A DNA stretch of 64,000 nt from Shewanella sp. MR-4. Lineage in GTDB: Bacteria; Pseudomonadota; Gammaproteobacteria; Enterobacterales; Shewanellaceae. Below, one piece after another: positions 45,171-53,556 of this stretch (the first letter of the stretch is position 1; each line of letters opens with the position of its first letter). The stretch covers positions 930,001 to 994,000 of the forward strand of contig NC_008321.1 in NCBI RefSeq assembly GCF_000014685.1, written 5' to 3'. The notes under the pieces were generated by a model, which was not told where the DNA came from, did no database searches, and worked only from the letters and a program-made list of their open reading frames with translations. Made by a program: the position numbers and the translations under genes.

Positions 45171-47480
45171 TTAGAAATGCTCGGTATTAATCAACTTACC
45201 GAGCTGATCGTAGTGGCTCCAATCCCCCGCTTGGCGGTCGGCGATATAGCTGCCTTCACTGCGTTTTTCGCCACTGGGCCAAAATTGCTGCCATAAGCCT
45301 TCCCTGCGATCCTTAAGATAAGTGCCTTGTTCGGCGAGTTTGCCATTGGTGTGGTAATAGCTGGCATCGCCTTCCTTCTGACCCTTTAACCAAGTTTCAA
45401 TTAGTTTAGGTTTACCATTTTGGTGGTATTCCCTGCGCTCGCCGTCGAGTTCGCCTTTAGTGTATTGGGCTTCGAGTTTGAGCTGGCCATTGCTGTAATA
45501 CTCTTTGCTGCTGCCATGCTGTTGGTTATCTAAAAACTCGCTGCTGGCGGCTAAAATGCCATCCTCATACCAGCTTTCCCACAGTCCCGTTTGCTGACCT
45601 TTATCCATAGTACCGCTCAGTTTGAGCTGGCCATTATTAGGATAATATTCGGCATAGGTGCCCGTTTTATCATTGTTATCATAGGTTTCTAAACGATAAA
45701 CCACTTGCTTAAAGCTGTAGTACTCGCTTGTGCCGTTACGCTTATTATCCTTCCAATGGGTTTTCTGGCTGATATTGCCCTCGGGGATCGCGCCGTAGGT
45801 TGGATCTTTGGCTTCGTAGCGGTAATCAATCCAGAGACTGGTTTTTTGATTATCCTCATATTGGCCAGTGACGCGGCGTCGACCTTGGTAATACTCGGCA
45901 TAATCGCCATTGAGTTTGCCGTTAACAAAGGTCTGTTCTTTTTGTTTTTGTCCCTGCTGATATTGGATCCACAGTCCCTCTTTAACGCCGTTTTGATAAT
46001 CCCCTTCCTCATTGAGATCGCCATTGTAGTACCAACGGCTAAAGTGGCCATCGAGGGGATAGCTATTGCTGTTATCCGCTTTCGTGCGGGCGTAGTGGGC
46101 GAGTTCTCTTGGCTTGCCATTGTCGTAAAAGGATTCGTATTTACCGACCCAGGCGCCTTCGATGCGCTCACCGCGTTCATTCACCGAGCCATCCTCATAG
46201 TAGGATTCTGAGCGGCCAGTGAGTTTGCCATCGACATATACATCTAAGCTGCGTAGTTGGCCATTAGTGTGGTAACGACGGAATTCTCCGTCTCTTTGAC
46301 CTAGCTTCCACACCTCTGCGGTTTGCAGTTTACCGCCGTTATAGCGTTCAAATAATCCATCTTTTAAGCCCATGTTGTAGCTGCTTTTTTCGATAAGATG
46401 ACCGTCCGCATCATAACGCTCAGATGGGCCATGCAAGGGGTATTGACCATTATCGGCCAGTTGCGAGTCCTGATAGGTTCGCAGCTCTTTCAGTTGGCCG
46501 TTGGAATGGAAATACTTTTGCGTGCCAGCGAGCATATCCTGCTTGTAATTCAAATCGCTGGTGAGTACACCCTCAAGGTTGAAGTATTGCTGACGTCCCT
46601 CTAGTACATCGTTGAGGTATTGCTCCTCCACTTGGAGTTTGCCCAGTTCATTGAATTGTTGGCATTTACCGTGGCGAAGCCCGGCTTGATAGTGGCACAG
46701 GCTTGCCAGTTCGCCACTGGGATAAAAGGTGCGTTCTTCACCCTCGAGTTTATCGAGATTAAATTGGCTGGCACTGGCCTTAGTACCATCGTCGAAAAAG
46801 GTTTCCCATAAAGCTTGGCGGCGGCCGTTGGCATCGAAGCGGCCACTTACAACGACTTGGCCCTCGGCATTTTGCTCGAGATAGGGGCCAGAGAGTTGGT
46901 TATTGGCGTAGGTTTGGCTTTGGGAGAGGGTGCCATTTTCATAAAAGCTTTCCCATTTACCGTGGCGAAGGTTATCGAGGTAGCTTTCCTGCGCCTGTAA
47001 TTTGCCACTCGGGAAGAATCGTTTTACTTGGGACTTTTGGCCATTTTTATAGAGGGTGCTTTGGGTAACATTGCCCGTGGCGTTAAATTCCTTCCATTCG
47101 CCAACGGGGACTCCCTTGGTAAATTGCTGCTCCTCGGTCATGGCGCCATCTAAGTCGAACAGTCGCCAGGTGCCATCTTGGTAACCGAGTTGATAGTTAC
47201 CTTCGACAATTCTGCTGTTATTACTATGAAAAACCTGCCATTTCCCATTCGGTATCCCCTGCGAAAATTGCCCTAAGGTATAACCTTGGTTATCGCGAAC
47301 GATGGCGATATCACCATTTAAGGGCATGCCCGTGGCGAGATTGTAATAGCTGGGAATACCGTCCTGCTGGCGAATTTCGACCATCATGGAGGAGAGGTTT
47401 TGCGCCGCCTGTGCATGGGCGCCGACTAGGCTGATCCCGGCAATGGCGAGGCTAATAAAGCGAAATGGCGAGTTGTACAT
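45171..47480 (-). CDS. Exported YwqK/MORN-2 repeat protein
   Basis: The 769-residue protein has a signal peptide (about 25 residues, ending AQA). Most of the rest is tandem repeats of about 22-24 residues, with the pattern G-x-W-x-x-Y-x-x-N-G-x-L-x-x-x-x-x-Y-x-x-G (for example GLWESWYEDGILAASSEFLDN). This is the MORN-2 repeat found in YwqK-family proteins, often labelled antitoxin although that role is unproven. About 25 repeats can be seen. It is the third gene of a minus-strand group after a related repeat protein and a lipoprotein. A palindrome upstream may separate it transcriptionally. Confidence 0.85.
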   Translation of the reverse strand: MYNSPFRFISLAIAGISLVGAHAQAAQNLSSMMVEIRQQDGIPSYYNLATGMPLNGDIAIVRDNQGYTLGQFSQGIPNGKWQVFHSNNSRIVEGNYQLGYQDGTWRLFDLDGAMTEEQQFTKGVPVGEWKEFNATGNVTQSTLYKNGQKSQVKRFFPSGKLQAQESYLDNLRHGKWESFYENGTLSQSQTYANNQLSGPYLEQNAEGQVVVSGRFDANGRRQALWETFFDDGTKASASQFNLDKLEGEERTFYPSGELASLCHYQAGLRHGKCQQFNELGKLQVEEQYLNDVLEGRQQYFNLEGVLTSDLNYKQDMLAGTQKYFHSNGQLKELRTYQDSQLADNGQYPLHGPSERYDADGHLIEKSSYNMGLKDGLFERYNGGKLQTAEVWKLGQRDGEFRRYHTNGQLRSLDVYVDGKLTGRSESYYEDGSVNERGERIEGAWVGKYESFYDNGKPRELAHYARTKADNSNSYPLDGHFSRWYYNGDLNEEGDYQNGVKEGLWIQYQQGQKQKEQTFVNGKLNGDYAEYYQGRRRVTGQYEDNQKTSLWIDYRYEAKDPTYGAIPEGNISQKTHWKDNKRNGTSEYYSFKQVVYRLETYDNNDKTGTYAEYYPNNGQLKLSGTMDKGQQTGLWESWYEDGILAASSEFLDNQQHGSSKEYYSNGQLKLEAQYTKGELDGERREYHQNGKPKLIETWLKGQKEGDASYYHTNGKLAEQGTYLKDRREGLWQQFWPSGEKRSEGSYIADRQAGDWSHYDQLGKLINTEHF

Positions 47481-47603
47481 GCTGATCCCTTGCTGTGGAT
47501 CTTAGGGCCGCGCAATGGGCGGCCAGTATAAGAATCCTAACGTTTACACTATGTTGATGCTGTGCACTTTGGCCGAGTGCACGGCGAGTTAGTTTACGCG
47601 ATT

Positions 47604-47629
47604 GGCGTTAAGCTAAACAGCTTAACGCC
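47604..47629 (-). other. Palindrome between the two repeat-protein genes
   Basis: GGCGTTAAGCT and AGCTTAACGCC are perfect 11-base arms with an AAAC loop, 12 bases past the stop of the upstream repeat gene. It lacks a T-tract. It is a probable terminator or mRNA end for the first two genes, with the third gene partly separate. Confidence 0.6.
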
Positions 47630-47640
47630 ACATGCTTTCG

Positions 47641-49374
47641 TCAATAAAAAGGAAACACGCTATCTTCAACGGGTAAGACGGGCGGCGGTGTTTCCTGATT
47701 TAAAAACTGGCCGTGATTGTAATGATTAATCACCTGTATCGAGCCATTATTCTCAAACTGGTATTGCTTACCATGCAAGTTACCTTGGTCGTCATAGTTA
47801 GCAATTTCAAGCACATAATCCTCGACTGTACGCAGTTCCCAGTGGCCGACTTGCTTACCCTTGTCGAAGCGACCATGCCAAGAGCGTCTTTCTGGATTCG
47901 GCCTTGGGCGATATTGGAATTCGTTATCGGTGAATACCCAATCGCCTTGGCGCAGTTCATTAAGGTATTCGCCTTTTTCATACACTTGGCCATTACTGGC
48001 GTAACGCTGGACTAAACTATCGGGTTTGCCATGTTTAAAGTGCATGGATTCAAGCAACTGCCCTGAGTTGGTCTTGTTGAGGTATTCACCGTGGAGCTGG
48101 CCATTATCATCGTGGCTATAGGTGATGGTGGCGTCGTCCTGATATTTCTTCCAAGTGCCTGCTTGTTTATCCTTGGCATACTGACCTTGCTCTACCAGCT
48201 GACTTTTGCCCGTGGCAGGCTCAATTTTCACCGTCTCATAGGCGCCTTCACGCTTACCCGCCTGATAATATTCACGGGTGAGGGTGATGACATCGTTGTA
48301 GTCGAAGGATTTGATTTGTAAGCCATTCAATTGCTTATTGAGTAGTTCCTGACGCTCTATTAACAAGCCTTGTTTGAAGGTTTCAGAGAGCGACCCGTTT
48401 TTGAGTTTGTCCTCTTCTTGAGTCTCAATCAATTGACCGTCGCGATAGCGCTGCTGTTTGCGATAAACCCAGCGATTACCTTGGTATTTGCTGTCGGCGG
48501 TGCGTTTAATCTCACCCTTATCATCGTATTCGATGGACTGGATGACATCGCCCTTATCGTTGGTGACTTCCTTTAATTTGAGCTGACCATTTTCAAAATA
48601 AGTGAGCTGCTCACCGACCTTATAATTCTGTTGATACTGGAAGTGGTGCTCCACCTTGCCATTGTCAAAATAGCTAAAATAGTCGCCGTGTTTTTTATCT
48701 TTAAACCACTCTTGGGTCGAGATGACTTGCCCATTTAGCCCCCAAGTGGTCTCTGTGCCTTGCAGTAGCCCATCAACCTTATGTTCCTCTCGGTTGAGTT
48801 TACCTAGATTAAAATATTGGCTGACGCAGGTGGGGTCATGGCAGATTTTGGCGGTGACTTCACCTTCGGGACTAAAATTTTCGCTGATGCCGACGGCTTG
48901 GCCATCTTTATAGGTGGTTTTGTTGCGGATATTGCCGCCATTCCAATAACCCGTTTCTTGGCCTTGTTTTACACCATTTTCATAGTGCGACTCTGTATAT
49001 AACTGACCTGTGGCAATGTACTTTTTGATGACTCCATCGAGCTGACCTTGCGCGTTACGAAAGCCCTGTTCGTAGGGGGTTCCATCGTCGAAGTGACATT
49101 GATAAGGCCCGCGAAATTGCTCGCTAGTGAGTGCCTTACCAATATTTTTATCGGCGATGGCCGTTGAGCAGAAAAGCCTATTCTTTTCTTTGTAGTAAAC
49201 CTCGATCTTGTAGTAACCATCAGTCTGATCAACGGGTTGCTCAAAATAGTACAGAGCTTTTTTCTCATCCTTGATGACATTCCAATTGGCATCGAGTAAT
49301 ACCTTTTCCGCATTGGCATGGGTACTGATGAGGGCGAGCGCTCCTAGGAGCAGTTTTACAGTAAATGGACGCAT
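47641..49374 (-). CDS. Second exported YwqK/MORN-2 repeat protein
   Basis: The 577-residue protein has a signal peptide ending near THANA. MORN-2-like repeats follow (for example GQLYTESHYENGVKQGQETGYWNGG and SQEWFKDKKHGDYFSYFDNG) from about residue 105 to 560. The first 100 residues are different and contain two cysteines (FCSTAI, YQCHFDDG), which may form a disulfide. It starts 9 bases after the stop of the lipoprotein gene, so the two are co-transcribed. It is a paralogue of the 769-residue neighbour. Function is unknown. Confidence 0.83.
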   Translation of the reverse strand: MRPFTVKLLLGALALISTHANAEKVLLDANWNVIKDEKKALYYFEQPVDQTDGYYKIEVYYKEKNRLFCSTAIADKNIGKALTSEQFRGPYQCHFDDGTPYEQGFRNAQGQLDGVIKKYIATGQLYTESHYENGVKQGQETGYWNGGNIRNKTTYKDGQAVGISENFSPEGEVTAKICHDPTCVSQYFNLGKLNREEHKVDGLLQGTETTWGLNGQVISTQEWFKDKKHGDYFSYFDNGKVEHHFQYQQNYKVGEQLTYFENGQLKLKEVTNDKGDVIQSIEYDDKGEIKRTADSKYQGNRWVYRKQQRYRDGQLIETQEEDKLKNGSLSETFKQGLLIERQELLNKQLNGLQIKSFDYNDVITLTREYYQAGKREGAYETVKIEPATGKSQLVEQGQYAKDKQAGTWKKYQDDATITYSHDDNGQLHGEYLNKTNSGQLLESMHFKHGKPDSLVQRYASNGQVYEKGEYLNELRQGDWVFTDNEFQYRPRPNPERRSWHGRFDKGKQVGHWELRTVEDYVLEIANYDDQGNLHGKQYQFENNGSIQVINHYNHGQFLNQETPPPVLPVEDSVFPFY

Positions 49375-49383
49375 AACCGCTCC

Positions 49384-51672
49384 TTAAGGCAAAGGTTTAA
49401 AGGTGAATTCATAGGGAATATCGACGGCTTCTTGGGAGATAGTCATATAACTCACCTTAGCGGCGGCGCCTGTGACACTTAAATAGCGGCCATCTAACAG
49501 CACCTCATCAATCCTATACTCTGTCTCTTCGGGCAAACGAATCGTTAATGGCTTGCCTTGAGCATTCTCGACTCTGATGTAATTGGGTAAATCTTTACTC
49601 GGCTCCTTGCCATACCCCGTATCGGTCAGCCAGGTTTGCAAATCGATTAACCAAGGGCGCTCGGTGATAGATTGCGGCAAGTTTTGCCAGTGGATATCGC
49701 CTTTGCAATGGATAGTGCCTTGAATGCGCTTATCGTAGAAGTACTGGCGCACGCGGTCGGGTGTCATCAAATGGTAAGCCGCGCCTTCGGGCCCATTGGG
49801 CACAAACTGCCAAGCCACAGTCTGTGTGCCTTCATTAAAGCCTTGTGCTATTTCGGGCTTACAGGCCGTCGCTAACGCGGCGGACATGGGGATATACAAG
49901 TTGTGGCCATTTTCAGTTGCCGTTTTTATATCCTTCACCGCACTGATTTCAGGCTTTGCCTCTGCCAATTTATCCGAGAAGGAGTCACCTATGCTGACGC
50001 TGCCAAACTCGCTCAGGGGGTTGGCAAGATTTTGGTTGTACTCGGCTTCGGGAACAAAACGGATCTGCTTGCTTTGGCTGAGCTCAGGTTGGGGTTGACT
50101 CGTTACTAGCACTAGGCTTTTTGGGATTTCGTCTAACTTAAGCAGCAGTGCCTTGGTGGTCAGCGGATGACTATCATTGGCACTGGTCAATTCCGTTAGC
50201 AGTTCTTTATCGGTCAGGGTGAGCCACTTAGGATATTCTGATTCGGGGCTGGCATAGGCCATTTTGCCTGTTAACTGCTGAAGACCGAGGTGGATCTTGT
50301 GGCTGTCGCTCTGCTTGATGACTACTTTAAATAGCTTAGCGTTGGCATCTAGGGGCTGAATCGTGAGGCTGGCATCGCCAAAGGTATAGGGCGTAGCGAG
50401 CAGTTCGTCCCAGGATTTATCGATGATGCTATTCGCCTCGGGAACTAAGGTGAGCTTAGCGTTGATATAACTTATCCGCTTGAGTTTATCGGCGGTGTTA
50501 TCCCACCCCGTGGCGATAATGTTGGTCGACGACTCAATGTTGCGGCTGAAATTGACCGCCGCCCCCGTGCTGTGTTGCCAGAAGTCGAGATCTAACGCTT
50601 TTCCGCTCTCATCAAAGGCGGTGATGTCCTCATAGCGCATATTGCCGACCACATATTGCGGACTCATGGCATGCACAAAGCGCAGTTGGATCTCCTCGGG
50701 AGTATCGCTGCCCCAGTCGCCAATATTATCAATAATCCCTTGGTGATCAGCTAATAAGGATTGGATAAATGCCTTGTCGATAGGCTTGTATTCCCGCGGC
50801 ACATCGCTGATGGGATAAAGCTCTTTTTGCTTATCATCTATATCCCGCTCGGCATCGTAGTTGTCATCGGCATACCAAAGCAGGCTCATCACATCGGGGC
50901 GATCCTTAGGTGCCATAATGATGCGCTGGACAAAGGTTTTCCCCCGCTGTTCATCCTGTTTAAACAGCGCCATGCTCTCTAACCAACCGGTTTTACGGTT
51001 AAGCTCGAACTTGCCGTAGACCTTAAGATGACTGTTTTCGCCCTGTTGCTGTTTAGTCTGCAACACGGCCAGCAAGCTATCGTCGCTCACTTGCTCAACC
51101 GTCCAGATTAACCGCTCATCCATGGGGGCGCTGGTGCTATAACCTACGCGGGGCTCAAGCTGCACGGGCAGGGTAGGCGATTGCTCAAGTAGGGATTTAA
51201 GGCTCGTCCAGCGGTTAAACAGCTCGGCGATATCCTTTTCTTCTATCTGGGTAACCGGGGTAAGCCGATTGTTGTCACCATTTTTCAGCTCGAGATTAAA
51301 GCCCGCTTGAATGATGGAGGTGAGTTCTTTGCCACTGTTTTTCGGATCGATATTACTGATCGGAATAGGCAGGCCGTGATCGCTTAATTGCATCAGGCTC
51401 GGCTGAACGAAGAAGTGGGCATTATTGGTTAAGGGTGTAGTTAAGCTAGTCGCTTTACCCTGAGCATCCTGCAACTGGTAATTCAGTAGCACGCGCCCCT
51501 GCATGTGCTTTTGGGTTTCGATACCATCATTGATGCTGAGGGTCGAAATCACCTGATATTCGCGTGCGGTGGGGATGCCCCCCGATTTATTGGAGCCAGC
51601 GCTATCGCACGCCGTTAATCCCAAGGTGAGCGTGAGACTGGTACAAATTACCCTGCATATCCCTATAGCCAT
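49384..51672 (-). CDS. Large putative lipoprotein of unknown function
   Basis: The 762-residue protein has a lipobox at the end of its hydrophobic leader (LTLGLTAC, lipid Cys22) followed by CDSAGSNKSGG, with Asp at +2. The Asp is the E. coli inner-membrane retention signal but is not always decisive in other genera. The body is soluble, with no motif that I recognise, and has two well-spaced cysteines near residues 595 and 655. It is the first gene of the minus-strand group with two YwqK/MORN-2 repeat proteins, which suggests a common envelope complex. Confidence 0.72.
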   Translation of the reverse strand: MAIGICRVICTSLTLTLGLTACDSAGSNKSGGIPTAREYQVISTLSINDGIETQKHMQGRVLLNYQLQDAQGKATSLTTPLTNNAHFFVQPSLMQLSDHGLPIPISNIDPKNSGKELTSIIQAGFNLELKNGDNNRLTPVTQIEEKDIAELFNRWTSLKSLLEQSPTLPVQLEPRVGYSTSAPMDERLIWTVEQVSDDSLLAVLQTKQQQGENSHLKVYGKFELNRKTGWLESMALFKQDEQRGKTFVQRIIMAPKDRPDVMSLLWYADDNYDAERDIDDKQKELYPISDVPREYKPIDKAFIQSLLADHQGIIDNIGDWGSDTPEEIQLRFVHAMSPQYVVGNMRYEDITAFDESGKALDLDFWQHSTGAAVNFSRNIESSTNIIATGWDNTADKLKRISYINAKLTLVPEANSIIDKSWDELLATPYTFGDASLTIQPLDANAKLFKVVIKQSDSHKIHLGLQQLTGKMAYASPESEYPKWLTLTDKELLTELTSANDSHPLTTKALLLKLDEIPKSLVLVTSQPQPELSQSKQIRFVPEAEYNQNLANPLSEFGSVSIGDSFSDKLAEAKPEISAVKDIKTATENGHNLYIPMSAALATACKPEIAQGFNEGTQTVAWQFVPNGPEGAAYHLMTPDRVRQYFYDKRIQGTIHCKGDIHWQNLPQSITERPWLIDLQTWLTDTGYGKEPSKDLPNYIRVENAQGKPLTIRLPEETEYRIDEVLLDGRYLSVTGAAAKVSYMTISQEAVDIPYEFTFKPLP

Positions 51673-51943
51673 TTGAACTCCATTGGCAACTTATGTTGTT
51701 GAAATGTAAATCTATTAATCTAAAAATTGGCGACATTATACACAAAAAATCCCTTAGGGAATAAAAAGCTCATGCCAATCTGGGGGCAAGATCAGTCGTA
51801 AGTTTGCATGATGAATAGTGGTATAAGGTGAGAAAGCCGATTGCCCTGATAAGGCTTCATCCTTTACTCTTGTTAACGCCGCTAGATAACTCACAAGCTA
51901 GGAATGATAAACCTGTGGTAGCTTGTTCAATGGAGAAAGAACG

Positions 51944-52906
51944 ATGAGCCCACAACCCAAGTCCGACAATAACGCGCCAGCTGCTCAACCTATCCCGCAG
52001 GAGGCCTTTGATTGGTACGATGAATATGCCCACGGCATCATCGACCGCCGCGAGTTTATGGCTCGCCTCGCCGGCCTTGTGGCACTGGGGTTTACCATGA
52101 CAACGCTCACTGGCGCACTCATGCCCAACTATGCCTTAGCCGAACAAGTCTCCTTTAACGATCCCAGCATTCAAGCCAGTTATGTGAAGTTTCCCTCCCC
52201 CGAAGGGTATGGAGAAGGGCGCGGCTATTTAGTGATGCCAGCTTCCATGCTTATTCCCGGCAAAGAGGCGGGCGATCCTAAGACCTTGGACCCCACTAAA
52301 AAAGCCGCCGTGGTGTTAGTGGTGCATGAAAACCGTGGCCTGAATCCCTATATCGAAGATGTGGCCCGCCGCTTAGCGGCCAAAGGCTATATCGCCTTCG
52401 CTCCCGATGCGCTTTACAGTCTCGGCGGCTATCCCGGTAATGACGATGCGGGCCGCGCCATGCAAGCCAGTCTCGACAGAGCCAAAATCGAGCAGGACTT
52501 TATCGCCGCCGCGCGCTTTCTCAAGGCGCATCCACAGAGTAATGGCAAACTCGGCGCCGTCGGTTTCTGCTTTGGTGGCTACATAGTCAATATGCTCGCC
52601 GCCAGCATTCCCGATGAACTCGCTGCTGGCGTGCCTTTTTATGGCACACCCGCGGCAACAGAGCTACGCAGCCGAGTCACTGGCCCGCTGATGTTGCAAT
52701 TTGCCGCGTTAGATCAACGGATTAACGACACTTGGGCCGAGTACGAAACCCAATTAAAGGCTAACAAGGCCGAGTATATTGCCTACCTCTATCCCAATGT
52801 GAATCATGGTTTCCATAACGATTCCACCGCACGCTACGATGAGCCAACCGCCGAGCTCGCATGGGCAAGAACCTTGGATTTCTTTGGGAAGTACCTACAA
52901 GGTTAG
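51944..52906 (+). CDS. YghX-like dienelactone hydrolase family protein with possible twin-arginine signal
   Basis: The 320-residue alpha/beta hydrolase has its nucleophile Cys in VGFCFGGYIVNM (about residue 207) and the catalytic His in PNVNHGFHNDSTARYD near residue 285. VVHENRGLNPYIEDVARRLA is the typical YghX/DLH block. The N terminus is long and contains DRREFMARLAGLVALGFTMTTLTG at about residues 40-63. This RR-x-F plus hydrophobic run resembles a twin-arginine signal set far from the start, so export is possible but unproven. I chose ATG 51944 over 51923 because GGAGAAAG lies at the right distance. It marks the left edge of the accessory island. Confidence 0.85.
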   Translation: MSPQPKSDNNAPAAQPIPQEAFDWYDEYAHGIIDRREFMARLAGLVALGFTMTTLTGALMPNYALAEQVSFNDPSIQASYVKFPSPEGYGEGRGYLVMPASMLIPGKEAGDPKTLDPTKKAAVVLVVHENRGLNPYIEDVARRLAAKGYIAFAPDALYSLGGYPGNDDAGRAMQASLDRAKIEQDFIAAARFLKAHPQSNGKLGAVGFCFGGYIVNMLAASIPDELAAGVPFYGTPAATELRSRVTGPLMLQFAALDQRINDTWAEYETQLKANKAEYIAYLYPNVNHGFHNDSTARYDEPTAELAWARTLDFFGKYLQG

Positions 52907-52938
52907 GGGTTGCCGAATTGCAAAAGGGAATTTTGGGA

Positions 52939-52982
52939 TGCGGCCTAATGGCCGAGAAAGTCGTCGGGTTTCACCCTACACT
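52939..52982 (+). repeat. Structured repeat, truncated head fragment
   Basis: CGGCC-TAAT-GGCCG followed by the GGGTTTCACCC hairpin repeats the head stems of the full copies, but the sequence then diverges. It sits 70 bases upstream of copy 1, in the same orientation. Confidence 0.65.
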
Positions 52983-53009
52983 CGATGATATTGCTGTTAA
53001 CTGTTAATT

Positions 53010-53457
53010 GCGGCCTTACGGCCGAGGTGAATCAAAGTCGTGGGGCTTCACCCCACACCCGACCAAGGAGGACTGCTCGTCCTATCCTCCTTGGATGCTC
53101 CAAGACGCCCTAGCGAAGTTACATGCATTGGTTAGTGGCTTCGTGCTTATTCGAAAATCACTAATGCTTCCGATGGGGCGTCCCTTCCCCCCGAAAGCTA
53201 CGCAGACGTCCTGTCTGCGTTACGCGATTTCCTTCAACGCCCTTCAGCAACTTCGCAGGGGAGGTGAACTCCTTTGGCTTTGGAGTTGTATGCATATTTT
53301 TAAAAGCAAAATATCAACATTAGTCATCACTTAACTAATTAATTTGTAATGTGAAAGTGGTAGACAGATATTAAACAGAACGTTATCTTAGGTTTTTAAC
53401 AAGGATGAAACTTAATCGTGACCTCGGTTCAGTTCACTTGCATCAGGAAGATGTATC
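53010..53457 (+). repeat. Structured repeat, copy 1 (with long 3' extension)
   Basis: The stems in order are the head CGGCC/GGCCG, GTGGGG/CCCCAC, CCAAGGAGGA/TCCTCCTTGG (53063-53094), GACGCCC/GGGGCGTC (53104 and 53175), ACGCAGAC/GTCTGCGT (53200-53220) and GCGAAGTT/AACTTCGC (53113 and 53249). The last pair crosses the GACGCCC pair, so a pseudoknot is possible. A 200-base extension after the core is shared only with copy 2. From 53061 to 53457 it is about 98% identical to 55509-55906. Confidence 0.85.
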
Positions 53458-53556
53458 ATGTTCTTAACTTAGATACTTAAAATTCTCCTGCGACCTGTTA
53501 CTTATGATTTATGTTGTTCAACTAGTAATTATACTGATGTTAGGAGAGGTATCTGT

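Larger units (their letters stand above)
52907..53556. other. Left repeat-bearing flank of the accessory island
   Basis: This 650-base non-coding stretch contains a head-only fragment of the structured repeat (about 52939-52982), full copy 1 (53010-53457) and about 100 bases of AT-rich leader before the next gene. A 108-codon frame at 53008-53334 is a translation of the repeat and is not a gene. Confidence 0.7.

Noticed and set aside
45171..49374. YwqK-repeat proteins as antitoxins of a toxin-antitoxin pair
   Set aside because: Both are large and have signal peptides, and no adjacent toxin gene is seen. The database name alone is not evidence.
53008..53334. 108-codon frame within repeat copy 1, with related frames at 55577-55783 and 59303-59536 (minus)
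   Set aside because: All three translate the same structured repeat. The shared string exists because the DNA is repeated, frames are broken by indels between copies, and no ribosome binding site is seen.
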